Shown here one piece after another: positions 1-5,102 of a stretch of DNA of 8,894 nucleotides. The translations under genes were made by a program, and so were the position numbers. The notes beneath the pieces were generated by a model. The model was not told where the DNA came from. It worked only from the letters and a program-made list of their open reading frames with translations, and did not search any database. The DNA is taken from assembly GCA_007116835.1 (NCBI GenBank), contig SKHS01000128.1, positions 1 through 8,894 of the forward strand, given 5' to 3'. The stretch is from Halomonas sp. Lineage in GTDB: Bacteria > Pseudomonadota > Gammaproteobacteria > Pseudomonadales > Halomonadaceae. Position 1 is the stretch's first letter; each line of letters begins with the position of its first letter.

Positions 1-851
1 ACTTAGAAGAGGGCCACGACGCCCCTGCCTCTCGGCTATTGCAACCACTTATCGGTCAGCCAACGGTTCCTGACCTTGCTTATTTCCTACTGGGGGCGAT
101 TGCTCAGTCCCAGGGCGAAGTGGATAACGCGCTACTCTATTACCGGCAAGTGCGCGACGGCAGCGAATTCCTGCCTGCCCGCGCCGCTGCTGCGCGCATG
201 CTCATCGACAATGACCGCCTGCTAGATGCCCGCGCCATGCTGCGAATTGAGCGCATGCGCCATGACGCCTACTTCGACCAGCTTGTGATGTTGGAAATAC
301 AGCTGTTAGACGAGCTCAATCAGCATGAAGATGCAACCAATCTTCTCAACCGAGAAATTACACGCACACCTGACGACACAAGCCTGCTTTACCTTCGCGC
401 CATGCGTGCCTGGGAAATGGGTGACATTGCAGGCATGGAGCAAGATCTCCGCCAAATTTTACACATCGACCCGAATAATGCCGATGCGCTTAATGCGTTA
501 GGTTACACGCTGGCCGACCTTAACGTGCCGGGCCGACTTGAGGAGGCTCGCGACCTTATTGAGCGCGCCTACGAAGCGGACCCTAGCAACCCAGCAATAC
601 TCGACAGCATGGGCTGGGTCTACTTTCGCCTAGGCAAAACAGAAGAAGCGCTCGCTTGGCTAGAAAGTGCTTACGCGCAAATGCCAGACCAAGAAATTGG
701 TGCCCATCTAGCAGAGGTGCTCCATGCATTAGGACGTAGCGATGAAGCACGGCAAGTGATCAAGCGAATTCTCTTACGCGTCAACCATCATCCACAAATC
801 GATGATTTACTTGAACGCCATCCTGAACTAACGCCGCCAAGCACGCCCTAA
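1..851 (+). CDS. TPR-repeat protein, C-terminal part (LbcA/PA4667-like), truncated by window edge
   Basis: This is a partial gene: the frame is open from base 3 with no convincing start, so the N-terminus lies to the left; it ends at a TAA at 849-851. The visible 282 residues are mostly alpha-helical tetratricopeptide repeats. Clear units lie at about residues 24-57 (AYFLLGAIAQSQGEVDNALLYY), 125-157, 158-193 (ALNALGYTLADL then DPSNP), 196-229 (DSMGWVYFRLGKTEEALAWL) and 232-260. The ALGYTLAD and DSMGWVYFRLG segments are typical of the family that sits immediately upstream of lolB in pseudomonads. In P. aeruginosa the syntenic gene PA4667 encodes LbcA, an outer-membrane TPR lipoprotein that binds and activates the periplasmic carboxyl-terminal-processing protease CtpA. 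The signal peptide and lipobox, if present, are outside the window, so location and partner are inferred from synteny. It could equally be a general TPR scaffold. TPR assignment is secure; the LbcA equivalence is moderate. Confidence 0.85.
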   Translation, partial: LEEGHDAPASRLLQPLIGQPTVPDLAYFLLGAIAQSQGEVDNALLYYRQVRDGSEFLPARAAAARMLIDNDRLLDARAMLRIERMRHDAYFDQLVMLEIQLLDELNQHEDATNLLNREITRTPDDTSLLYLRAMRAWEMGDIAGMEQDLRQILHIDPNNADALNALGYTLADLNVPGRLEEARDLIERAYEADPSNPAILDSMGWVYFRLGKTEEALAWLESAYAQMPDQEIGAHLAEVLHALGRSDEARQVIKRILLRVNHHPQIDDLLERHPELTPPSTP

Positions 852-906
852 CCCCCCACTGTTTATAGTGAATACGTTTACGCTGCAATAACATGGAGTT
901 CTGTAT

Positions 907-1554
907 ATGTTGACCCTAACCACGAACCGACTAACGTTATCTTCCCGAACCCTCCGCTTATGGGCAATCAGCACCTTACTACTCGCCCTTGCTGGTTGTG
1001 CCAGCCAAGCCCCGATTGATGAAGGTGGCCGACAGGCAGGCCAGTGGGATCGCCAGCAAGCAGACGTTGAAGCGTTTGACACCTGGACACTGGTGGGTAA
1101 AGCGGGACTTCGAACCCCCGAGGAAAACACCAGCGCTAACCTCGACTGGAATCAACACCCACACTACTTCCGTATGCTCATCAGCGGACCTTTCGGGGGT
1201 GGCCGTAACGTCCTAGAAGGTCGCGAGGGGCGCTTTTCGCTCACCAATAGTGACGGCCGGTTTGAAGCAGAAACCCCCGAAGCGCTGATGGAAGAGCAGC
1301 TAGGCTGGGCTCTACCCGTAAGCGCCATGCCCGACTGGGTGCGTGGCCTGCCAGGGGATCATGCCAGCTACCAGTTGGAAACAGATGAACTGGGCTTCCC
1401 GAGTTTTCTTCAACAAGATGGCTGGGAAATCGACTACCGCGACTGGGAACAGGTTGACGATATGTGGCTCCCCCGCCGCCTGGTAATGACCTATGGCGAG
1501 GTGCGTATCACCCTGGTCGTCAATCAGTGGCAAGCTTCCAGCCGCACGTCATAA
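907..1554 (+). CDS. lolB: Outer-membrane lipoprotein receptor LolB
   Basis: LolB accepts mature lipoproteins from the periplasmic carrier LolA and inserts them in the inner leaflet of the outer membrane; it is itself a lipoprotein. The 215-residue product (E. coli LolB is about 207) has a basic N-region, a hydrophobic core (LWAISTLLLALAG) and a lipobox LAGC with Cys31 as the predicted lipidated residue. Position +2 after Cys is Ala, not Asp, which agrees with outer-membrane sorting. The mature part shows LolB features: WTLVGKAGLR at 60-69, the ISGPFGGG segment at 92-99, WVRGLPG at 144-150 and a closing beta-strand region ending VVNQW. The ATG is supported by GGAG at 895-898, eight bases upstream. 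It lies 55 nt after the TPR gene and 17 nt before ispE, and the lolB-ispE pairing is conserved in gammaproteobacteria. A TATAGT at 864-869 could be a -10 but has no -35, so I did not call a promoter. Confidence 0.95.
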   Translation: MLTLTTNRLTLSSRTLRLWAISTLLLALAGCASQAPIDEGGRQAGQWDRQQADVEAFDTWTLVGKAGLRTPEENTSANLDWNQHPHYFRMLISGPFGGGRNVLEGREGRFSLTNSDGRFEAETPEALMEEQLGWALPVSAMPDWVRGLPGDHASYQLETDELGFPSFLQQDGWEIDYRDWEQVDDMWLPRRLVMTYGEVRITLVVNQWQASSRTS

Positions 1555-1571
1555 GGGAATAGTGAGCCTGC

Positions 1572-2432
1572 ATGCCTACCGCCTCGTTATCAGTCACACT
1601 GCCAGCGCCTGCTAAGTTAAATCGTATGCTGCACATCGTGGGCCGTCGTGAAGACGGCTACCACGAGTTACAGACCATTTTTCAACTGATCGACCTATGC
1701 GACCAACTCAGCTTCACCCCAAGCAATGAGGGTGCTATTACTCTGACGCATCAAATAAACGGGGTCGCCCAGGAAGATAACTTAGTGGTGCGGGCCGCTC
1801 GCTTACTTCAACAAGTGAGCGGTACGCCTATGGGTGCCTCTATCACTATCAACAAACAGCTACCCATGGGTGGCGGCCTTGGAGGAGGAAGCTCCAATGC
1901 TGCCACTGCGCTGGTCGGGTTAAACCACCTATGGCAACTTGGCTTAAGCAACGCCAAGCTTGCTGAGCTGGGATTAACCTTAGGTGCCGATGTGCCGGTA
2001 TTTATCCACGGCCACAGCGCCTGGGCGGAAGGCGTCGGTGAAAAGCTAACCTCAGTTGCTCTGGACACCCCATGGTTTGTCGTCATTCACCCCAACGTTA
2101 ACGTCTCCACGCCTGCAATCTTCCAAGACTCAGAATTGACACGCGACAGCCTCCCCATTACTATGGCGCGCGCACTGCAGGGGGGAGCGCCAGAGTGGCG
2201 CAACGACTGCGAAGCCGTCGTCAAAAAACGCTATCCGCCGATCGCGGAAGCCCTTGACTGGCTCGCGCAGTATGCACCTAGCCAGCTGACCGGCACCGGC
2301 GCTTGTTTATTTGCGGCTTTCGATTCACAGCATGCCGCACAAGCTGTCGCCGACCTCGCCAATCAGCACTGGCGTTCTTGGGTAGCACGCGGGCTCAACG
2401 CCTCCCCCCTACAAGATGCTCTGGGCTGCTGA
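1572..2432 (+). CDS. ispE: 4-diphosphocytidyl-2-C-methyl-D-erythritol kinase
   Basis: IspE phosphorylates the 2-hydroxyl of CDP-methylerythritol using ATP, the fourth step of the MEP pathway to isopentenyl diphosphate; it is a cytosolic GHMP-family kinase. The 286 residues match the usual length (E. coli 283). Signature motifs in order: PAPAKLN at 11-17 with the catalytic Lys15; the glycine-rich ATP loop PMGGGLGGGSSNAA at 98-111; LTLGADVPVF at 136-145 with catalytic-site Asp140; and the C-terminal GHMP motif TGTGACLFA at 240-248. Start choice: ATG at 1572 gives a normal N-terminus, but the only ribosome-binding candidate, AAGGGA at 1553-1558 overlapping the lolB stop, is rather far upstream (about 13 nt), so translation may be partly coupled to lolB. 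The gene is followed after 31 nt by tRNA-Gln with no terminator, so the tRNA is probably cut from this mRNA. Confidence 0.97.
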   Translation: MPTASLSVTLPAPAKLNRMLHIVGRREDGYHELQTIFQLIDLCDQLSFTPSNEGAITLTHQINGVAQEDNLVVRAARLLQQVSGTPMGASITINKQLPMGGGLGGGSSNAATALVGLNHLWQLGLSNAKLAELGLTLGADVPVFIHGHSAWAEGVGEKLTSVALDTPWFVVIHPNVNVSTPAIFQDSELTRDSLPITMARALQGGAPEWRNDCEAVVKKRYPPIAEALDWLAQYAPSQLTGTGACLFAAFDSQHAAQAVADLANQHWRSWVARGLNASPLQDALGC

Positions 2433-2447
2433 AAGCGCCCGTTCATC

Positions 2448-2463
2448 GCATTAGGTCTAATGC
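2448..2463 (+). other. Perfect hairpin directly abutting the 5' end of tRNA-Gln
   Basis: GCATTAG at 2448-2454 is the exact reverse complement of CTAATGC at 2457-2463. With a realistic four-base loop (GGTC) this is a 6-bp stem. Its last paired base is immediately before the first base of the mature tRNA, so the helix would end exactly at the RNase P cut site and could stack on the acceptor stem. No promoter was seen in the 31 nt between ispE and the tRNA, so this is most likely the processed leader of a tRNA embedded in a messenger. The pairing is seen directly; a role in 5' processing is inference. Confidence 0.55.
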
Positions 2464-2538
2464 TGGGGTATCGCCAAGTGGTAAGGCACCGGTTTTTGGT
2501 ATCGGCATTCCCAGGTTCGAATCCTGGTACCCCAGCCA
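2464..2538 (+). tRNA. tRNA-Gln (anticodon TTG), CCA encoded
   Basis: A complete 75-nt cloverleaf. The acceptor stem TGGGGTA at 2464-2470 pairs with TACCCCA at 2528-2534, followed by discriminator G2535 and encoded CCA at 2536-2538. The anticodon stem CCGGT 2489-2493 pairs with ATCGG 2501-2505, with one G-U pair, around the loop TTTTGGT; anticodon TTG is at 2496-2498. The T arm is CCAGG-TTCGAAT-CCTGG. The weak first U-A pair and the G discriminator are typical identity elements for glutaminyl-tRNA synthetase. It sits between ispE and prs, as in Pseudomonas, with no promoter or terminator of its own, so it is expected to be excised from the ispE-prs transcript. Confidence 0.97.
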
Positions 2539-2596
2539 ACCTAATTATGATCTGCGTTTTCTCCCCTGATCCCCAACACTGCAAAGGTGGCTGCGC

Positions 2597-3538
2597 GTGT
2601 CAAAATTGATGGTTTTCACCGGGAATGCCAACCCCGAACTCGCTCAAAAGATTGCCGAGAGCTTAGACAGCCGTATGGGTAATGCTACGGTGGGTCAATT
2701 TAGCGACGGCGAAATCGCGGTCGAGATCAATGAGAACGTGCGTGGCAAGGATGTATTCATCCTACAATCCACCTGTGCCCCCACGAATGATAACCTAATG
2801 GAACTGATCCTGATGGTCGACGCCCTGCGTCGCGCCTCGGCTGCCCGTATTACGGCAGTAGTTCCTTACTTTGGCTATGCTCGCCAGGATCGTCGCGTAC
2901 GCTCCGCCCGCGTTCCCATCTCAGCGAAAGTCGTCGCTGACATGATGGTAAAAGCAGGCGTTGACCGCGTGATGACCATGGATCTGCACGCTGACCAGAT
3001 TCAAGGTTTCTTCGACGTACCGGTTGATAACGTCTACGGTTCACCCATTTTGCTAGACGACATCGAGCGCCAGAACTATGACGACCTAGTCGTGGTGTCA
3101 CCTGACGTTGGCGGCGTTGTACGCGCACGTGCGATTGCTAAGCAGCTAAACGCTGACTTAGCCATTATTGATAAGCGTCGCCCCCAGGCCAATCAGGCTC
3201 ATGTGATGCATATCATCGGTGAAATTGAACATCGCACCTGTGTCGTCGTCGATGACATGATTGATACCGCAGGCACGCTATGCAAAGCCGGTGAAGCGCT
3301 AAAAGCACACGGTGCTGCACGTGTTGTTGCCTACGCAACACACCCGATTTTGTCTGGCCCAGCGGTCGACAATATCACCAACTCTGTACTGGACGAGGTT
3401 GTCGTGACCGACACTATTCCGCTTTCAGACATTGCCCGTCGAAGCGGAAAAATTCGCCAGTTGAGCGTTGCCGGCCTGATAGCGGAAGCCATCCGCCGAG
3501 TCAGCAACGAAGAATCCGTCAGCGCGATGTTCCACTAA
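2597..3538 (+). CDS. prs: Ribose-phosphate pyrophosphokinase (PRPP synthase)
   Basis: Prs transfers pyrophosphate from ATP to ribose 5-phosphate to give PRPP, the precursor of purines, pyrimidines, NAD, histidine and tryptophan. It is a cytosolic, usually hexameric, class I enzyme. The 313 residues (E. coli 315) cover the whole family: FSDGE at 35-39 and ENVRG at 46-50 near the start; YFGYARQDRR at 91-100 contacting ATP; DLHADQIQGFFDVPVDN at 129-145 with His131; the flexible loop DKRRP at 192-196 with the conserved Lys193 and Arg195; and the PRPP-binding loop VVVDDMIDTAGT at 216-227. Start is GTG at 2597, chosen because the ribosome site AAAGGTGG at 2583-2590 is six bases away, whereas the in-frame ATG at 2609 is 18 bases away. 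The 58-nt leader after tRNA-Gln would become the mRNA 5' end once the tRNA is removed. No terminator separates prs from rplY. Confidence 0.98.
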   Translation: MSKLMVFTGNANPELAQKIAESLDSRMGNATVGQFSDGEIAVEINENVRGKDVFILQSTCAPTNDNLMELILMVDALRRASAARITAVVPYFGYARQDRRVRSARVPISAKVVADMMVKAGVDRVMTMDLHADQIQGFFDVPVDNVYGSPILLDDIERQNYDDLVVVSPDVGGVVRARAIAKQLNADLAIIDKRRPQANQAHVMHIIGEIEHRTCVVVDDMIDTAGTLCKAGEALKAHGAARVVAYATHPILSGPAVDNITNSVLDEVVVTDTIPLSDIARRSGKIRQLSVAGLIAEAIRRVSNEESVSAMFH

Positions 3539-3553
3539 ACGCCTGACGTCATA

Positions 3554-3568
3554 GCCCCCTGCCGGGGC
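3554..3568 (+). promoter_or_regulatory. Short GC hairpin at the prs-rplY junction
   Basis: GCCCC at 3554-3558 can pair with GGGGC at 3564-3568 around a five-base loop (CTGCC). It begins 15 nt after the prs stop and ends four bases before the much larger hairpin at 3572-3609. There is no T-tract, so it is not an intrinsic terminator. It may protect the 3' end of a processed prs message or form part of the rplY leader. It is short and GC-rich, so chance is possible. Confidence 0.35.
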
Positions 3569-3571
3569 CCT

Positions 3572-3609
3572 GGGAATGTCGTCGTCTGGTCGCGGGCGGC
3601 GGCATTTCC
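3572..3609 (+). promoter_or_regulatory. Long RNA hairpin in the rplY leader (candidate r-protein autoregulatory element)
   Basis: Bases 3572-3588 pair without a bulge with 3593-3609 around the four-base loop GTCG, giving a 17-bp stem. Twelve pairs are Watson-Crick and five are G-U (3574/3607, 3579/3602, 3582/3599, 3585/3596, 3587/3594). G-U pairs on this strand become A-C mismatches on the other, so the structure is specific to the plus-strand transcript, that is, the rplY message. No T-run follows, which excludes a standard terminator. The stem ends 11 nt before the rplY ribosome site AGAGG (3621-3625). Autogenous control of rplY by L25 has been described in E. coli and relatives; assigning this hairpin to such control is inference. 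I see no obvious copy of the 5S rRNA loop E sequence in it. Confidence 0.6.
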
Positions 3610-3634
3610 TTACTTAAACTAAGAGGCAAATTAA

Positions 3635-4276
3635 ATGTCTGATTTTATCCTGAAAGCTACCGTTCGTAACGACCTGGGGAAAGGTGCGAGCCGCCGCCTG
3701 CGTCGTGCGAACCAGCAAGTGCCAGCCGTTGTTTATGGCGGTGAGAAAGGCGCTCAGTCTATCTCTGTAGAAAAAACTGCATTCTACAAAGCGATTGAAG
3801 ATGAGTCTTTCTTCTCCTCGGTCATCAAGCTAGTGGTCGACGGTACCGAAGAGCAAGTGGTTGTGCGTGACCTGCAGCGCCATCCGTTCAAGCCTCTGTT
3901 GACACACGCTGACTTCCTGCGCGTTGACGCCACCCACGAAATTACCATCAACGTGCCGCTGCACGTGATTGGTGAAGAGAAGTGTGTTGGTATCAAAGAT
4001 CAAGGTGGCGAACTGCACACCCTGGCCAATGAAGTCGCTATCAGCTGCCTGCCGAAAGATCTTCCGGACTTCCTGGAAGTTGACATCAGCAACGTCGAGC
4101 TGGGCACTACCCTTCACCTGTCTGACCTAGCTCTGCCAGCTGGCGTGACGTCTGTTGACCTGTCACACGGTGAAGAGCATGACAACGCCATTCTGAGCAT
4201 CACCAAAGTGAAAGTACGTGGCGGTGATGAAGAAGAAGGCGACAGTGAAGGTGAAGAAGACACCAGCGCTGAGTAA
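3635..4276 (+). CDS. rplY: 50S ribosomal protein bL25, long CTC/TL5 form
   Basis: bL25 binds loop E of 5S rRNA in the central protuberance of the large subunit. The 213-residue product is the long, general-stress CTC/TL5-type form rather than the 94-residue E. coli protein. Residues 1 to about 92 are the 5S-binding domain (GKGASRRLRR at 16-25, VPAVVYGG at 29-36, RDLQRHPFKPLLTHADFLRV at 78-97). Residues about 100-192 are the beta-rich C-terminal domain (INVPLHVIGEEKCVG; EVDISNVELGTTLHLSDL; LPAGV). The last 17 residues form a very acidic tail (DEEEGDSEGEEDTSAE) likely to be disordered. Start ATG at 3635 has AGAGG nine bases upstream. It follows prs by 96 nt with a large leader hairpin between them, and it ends in a structured 3' region with a strong terminator, so it is probably the last gene of the lolB-ispE-tRNA-prs-rplY transcript. 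Confidence 0.97.
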   Translation: MSDFILKATVRNDLGKGASRRLRRANQQVPAVVYGGEKGAQSISVEKTAFYKAIEDESFFSSVIKLVVDGTEEQVVVRDLQRHPFKPLLTHADFLRVDATHEITINVPLHVIGEEKCVGIKDQGGELHTLANEVAISCLPKDLPDFLEVDISNVELGTTLHLSDLALPAGVTSVDLSHGEEHDNAILSITKVKVRGGDEEEGDSEGEEDTSAE

Positions 4277-4357
4277 GCAATGGTTAATAAGCATTGCTAG
4301 AGGTGCGACCAGCTGATGCTTTTCAGCACCTCCCAGGGCATGCTCGCGTGCCCTGGG
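4276..4357 (+). other. Three tandem hairpins in the rplY 3' untranslated region
   Basis: Three stems lie back to back between the rplY stop and its terminator. Hairpin A: AGCAATG 4276-4282 with CATTGCT 4292-4298 (7 bp, loop of 9). Hairpin B: GAGGTGC 4300-4306 with GCACCTC 4326-4332 (7 bp, long loop), in competition with an inner GCTGA/TCAGC stem at 4312-4316/4323-4327. Hairpin C: CCCAGGGCA 4332-4340 with TGCCCTGGG 4349-4357 (9 bp, loop of 8). None has its own T-tract. With the following terminator they form a compact RNA of about 120 nt. This could be simple 3'-end protection or a 3'-UTR-derived small RNA; the sequence alone does not decide. Confidence 0.5.
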
Positions 4358-4363
4358 GATGAT

Positions 4364-4396
4364 AAAATCAAGCGCTTCGGCGCTTGATTTTTTTTT
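4364..4396 (+). terminator. Rho-independent terminator after rplY (UUCG loop)
   Basis: The core stem ATCAAGCGC 4367-4375 pairs perfectly with GCGCTTGAT 4380-4388 around the exceptionally stable C(UUCG)G tetraloop (4376-4379). It can be extended by AAA 4364-4366 pairing into the T-run. Nine consecutive T follow at 4388-4396. This is a textbook intrinsic terminator on the plus strand, and it separates the rplY transcript from pth. Readthrough into pth is possible but should be limited. Confidence 0.95.
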
Positions 4397-4414
4397 GCGA
4401 TCTGACACAACGTC

Positions 4415-4437
4415 AAAAATTTCTCCTAGAAATTTTT
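4415..4437 (+). promoter_or_regulatory. AU-rich hairpin just before the pth ribosome-binding site
   Basis: AAAAATTTC at 4415-4423 pairs perfectly with GAAATTTTT at 4429-4437 around the loop TCCTA. A single T then leads into the strong Shine-Dalgarno GGAGGTG (4439-4445) of pth. The stem is nearly all A-T, so it is weak and should be temperature-sensitive. Bases CTCC at 4423-4426, at the stem-loop boundary, are complementary to GGAG at 4439-4442, allowing an alternative fold that would cover the ribosome site. It also ends in a T-run (4433-4438), so a weak back-up terminator is the other reading. No convincing promoter for pth was found between 4397 and 4450. Confidence 0.4.
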
Positions 4438-4450
4438 TGGAGGTGGGAAA

Positions 4451-5032
4451 ATGAGCCAGGTAACGGCCATTATTGGCCTGGGCAACCCCGGTGCAGAGTA
4501 CGATGCAACACGTCACAATGCAGGCTTTTGGCTAGTAGATGCCATTGCGCGCAGTGCGCATACAGAGCTACGCCCCGAAAAAAAGTTTTTAGGCCTGTAT
4601 GCCAAAGCCCGCCTGGGCGACCATGAACTGCACCTACTTAACCCCACCACCTTCATGAATCGCAGCGGCGCTGCCGTTGCGGCGCTCGCCCAGTTCTTCA
4701 AGCTTACCCCTGACAATTTACTGGTCGCTCACGACGAGCTTGACCTACCGCCAGGGCAAGCACGCTACAAAACAGGCGGTGGTCACGGTGGCCACAACGG
4801 TCTGCGGGATATTATCAGCGCGCTAGGCAATCAAAAGCAGTTTCATCGCGTGCGGGTTGGCATTGGCCACCCCGGCGAAGCACACCAAGTCGTTAACTAT
4901 GTCCTTGGACGGCCAGGGAAAAGTGAGCGAGAAGCTATTGAGCGCGCTTTGGATGAGTGCCTAGCCACCCTTCCCTTGGTAGTGTCAGGCGACTGGGCCA
5001 AAGCCATGAACCGCCTACATAGCGTAAAATAG
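4451..5032 (+). CDS. pth: Peptidyl-tRNA hydrolase
   Basis: Pth cleaves the ester bond of peptidyl-tRNAs that drop off ribosomes, recycling tRNA; it is essential in E. coli and cytosolic. The 193 residues match the bacterial Pth1 family (E. coli 194). Motifs: GLGNPGAEYDATRHNAG at 9-25 holding Asn12 and the catalytic His22; NPTTFMNRSG at 64-73 with Asn70; AHDELDLPPG at 93-102 with Asp95; GGGHGGHNGLRDI at 109-121 with Asn116; and FHRVRVGIGHPG at 131-142. These correspond to E. coli N10, H20, N68, D93 and N114. The ATG has a very strong ribosome site, GGAGGTG at 4439-4445. The gene follows the rplY terminator and precedes ychF by 70 nt without a terminator, the conserved pth-ychF arrangement. Confidence 0.98.
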   Translation: MSQVTAIIGLGNPGAEYDATRHNAGFWLVDAIARSAHTELRPEKKFLGLYAKARLGDHELHLLNPTTFMNRSGAAVAALAQFFKLTPDNLLVAHDELDLPPGQARYKTGGGHGGHNGLRDIISALGNQKQFHRVRVGIGHPGEAHQVVNYVLGRPGKSEREAIERALDECLATLPLVVSGDWAKAMNRLHSVK

Positions 5033-5061
5033 AGCTACACACCCTTTTTTAACTTAGGCAA

Positions 5062-5089
5062 CCGCTTTTAGCGGCACAGCCTTAGCGGC
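5062..5089 (+). repeat. Short direct repeat with alternative pairing in the ychF leader
   Basis: TTAGCGGC occurs twice, at 5068-5075 and 5082-5089, 14 bases apart. CCGC at 5062-5065 can pair with the GCGG inside either copy (5071-5074 or 5085-5088), so two mutually exclusive small stems are possible. The second would lie right beside the ychF ribosome site AGGAAG at 5091-5096. The stems are only 4 bp, so this may be chance. Confidence 0.25.
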
Positions 5090-5102
5090 CAGGAAGCAAT
5101 TT

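Noticed and set aside
864..869. TATAGT as a -10 box for lolB
   Set aside because: It matches five of six bases, but there is no -35 at 16-18 bp spacing (GCACGC) and no correctly placed TG extension, so it is not called as a promoter.
828..1130. 100-codon open frame on the minus strand over the start of lolB
   Set aside because: It lies antisense to lolB, has no recognisable domain, and is explained by the codon bias of the real gene.
2546..2551. TATGAT as a -10 box for prs
   Set aside because: The -35 region would fall inside the tRNA-Gln T arm and does not match; co-transcription with ispE is simpler.
2303..2569. 88-codon plus-strand open frame running through the tRNA-Gln gene
   Set aside because: It overlaps ispE in another frame and passes through the tRNA; this is a chance opening.
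4163..4516. 117-codon open frame on the minus strand across the rplY-pth gap
   Set aside because: It reads through the rplY terminator hairpins in reverse and into pth; its lysine- and phenylalanine-rich middle comes from the T-run and AT hairpin. No ribosome site or family likeness was seen.
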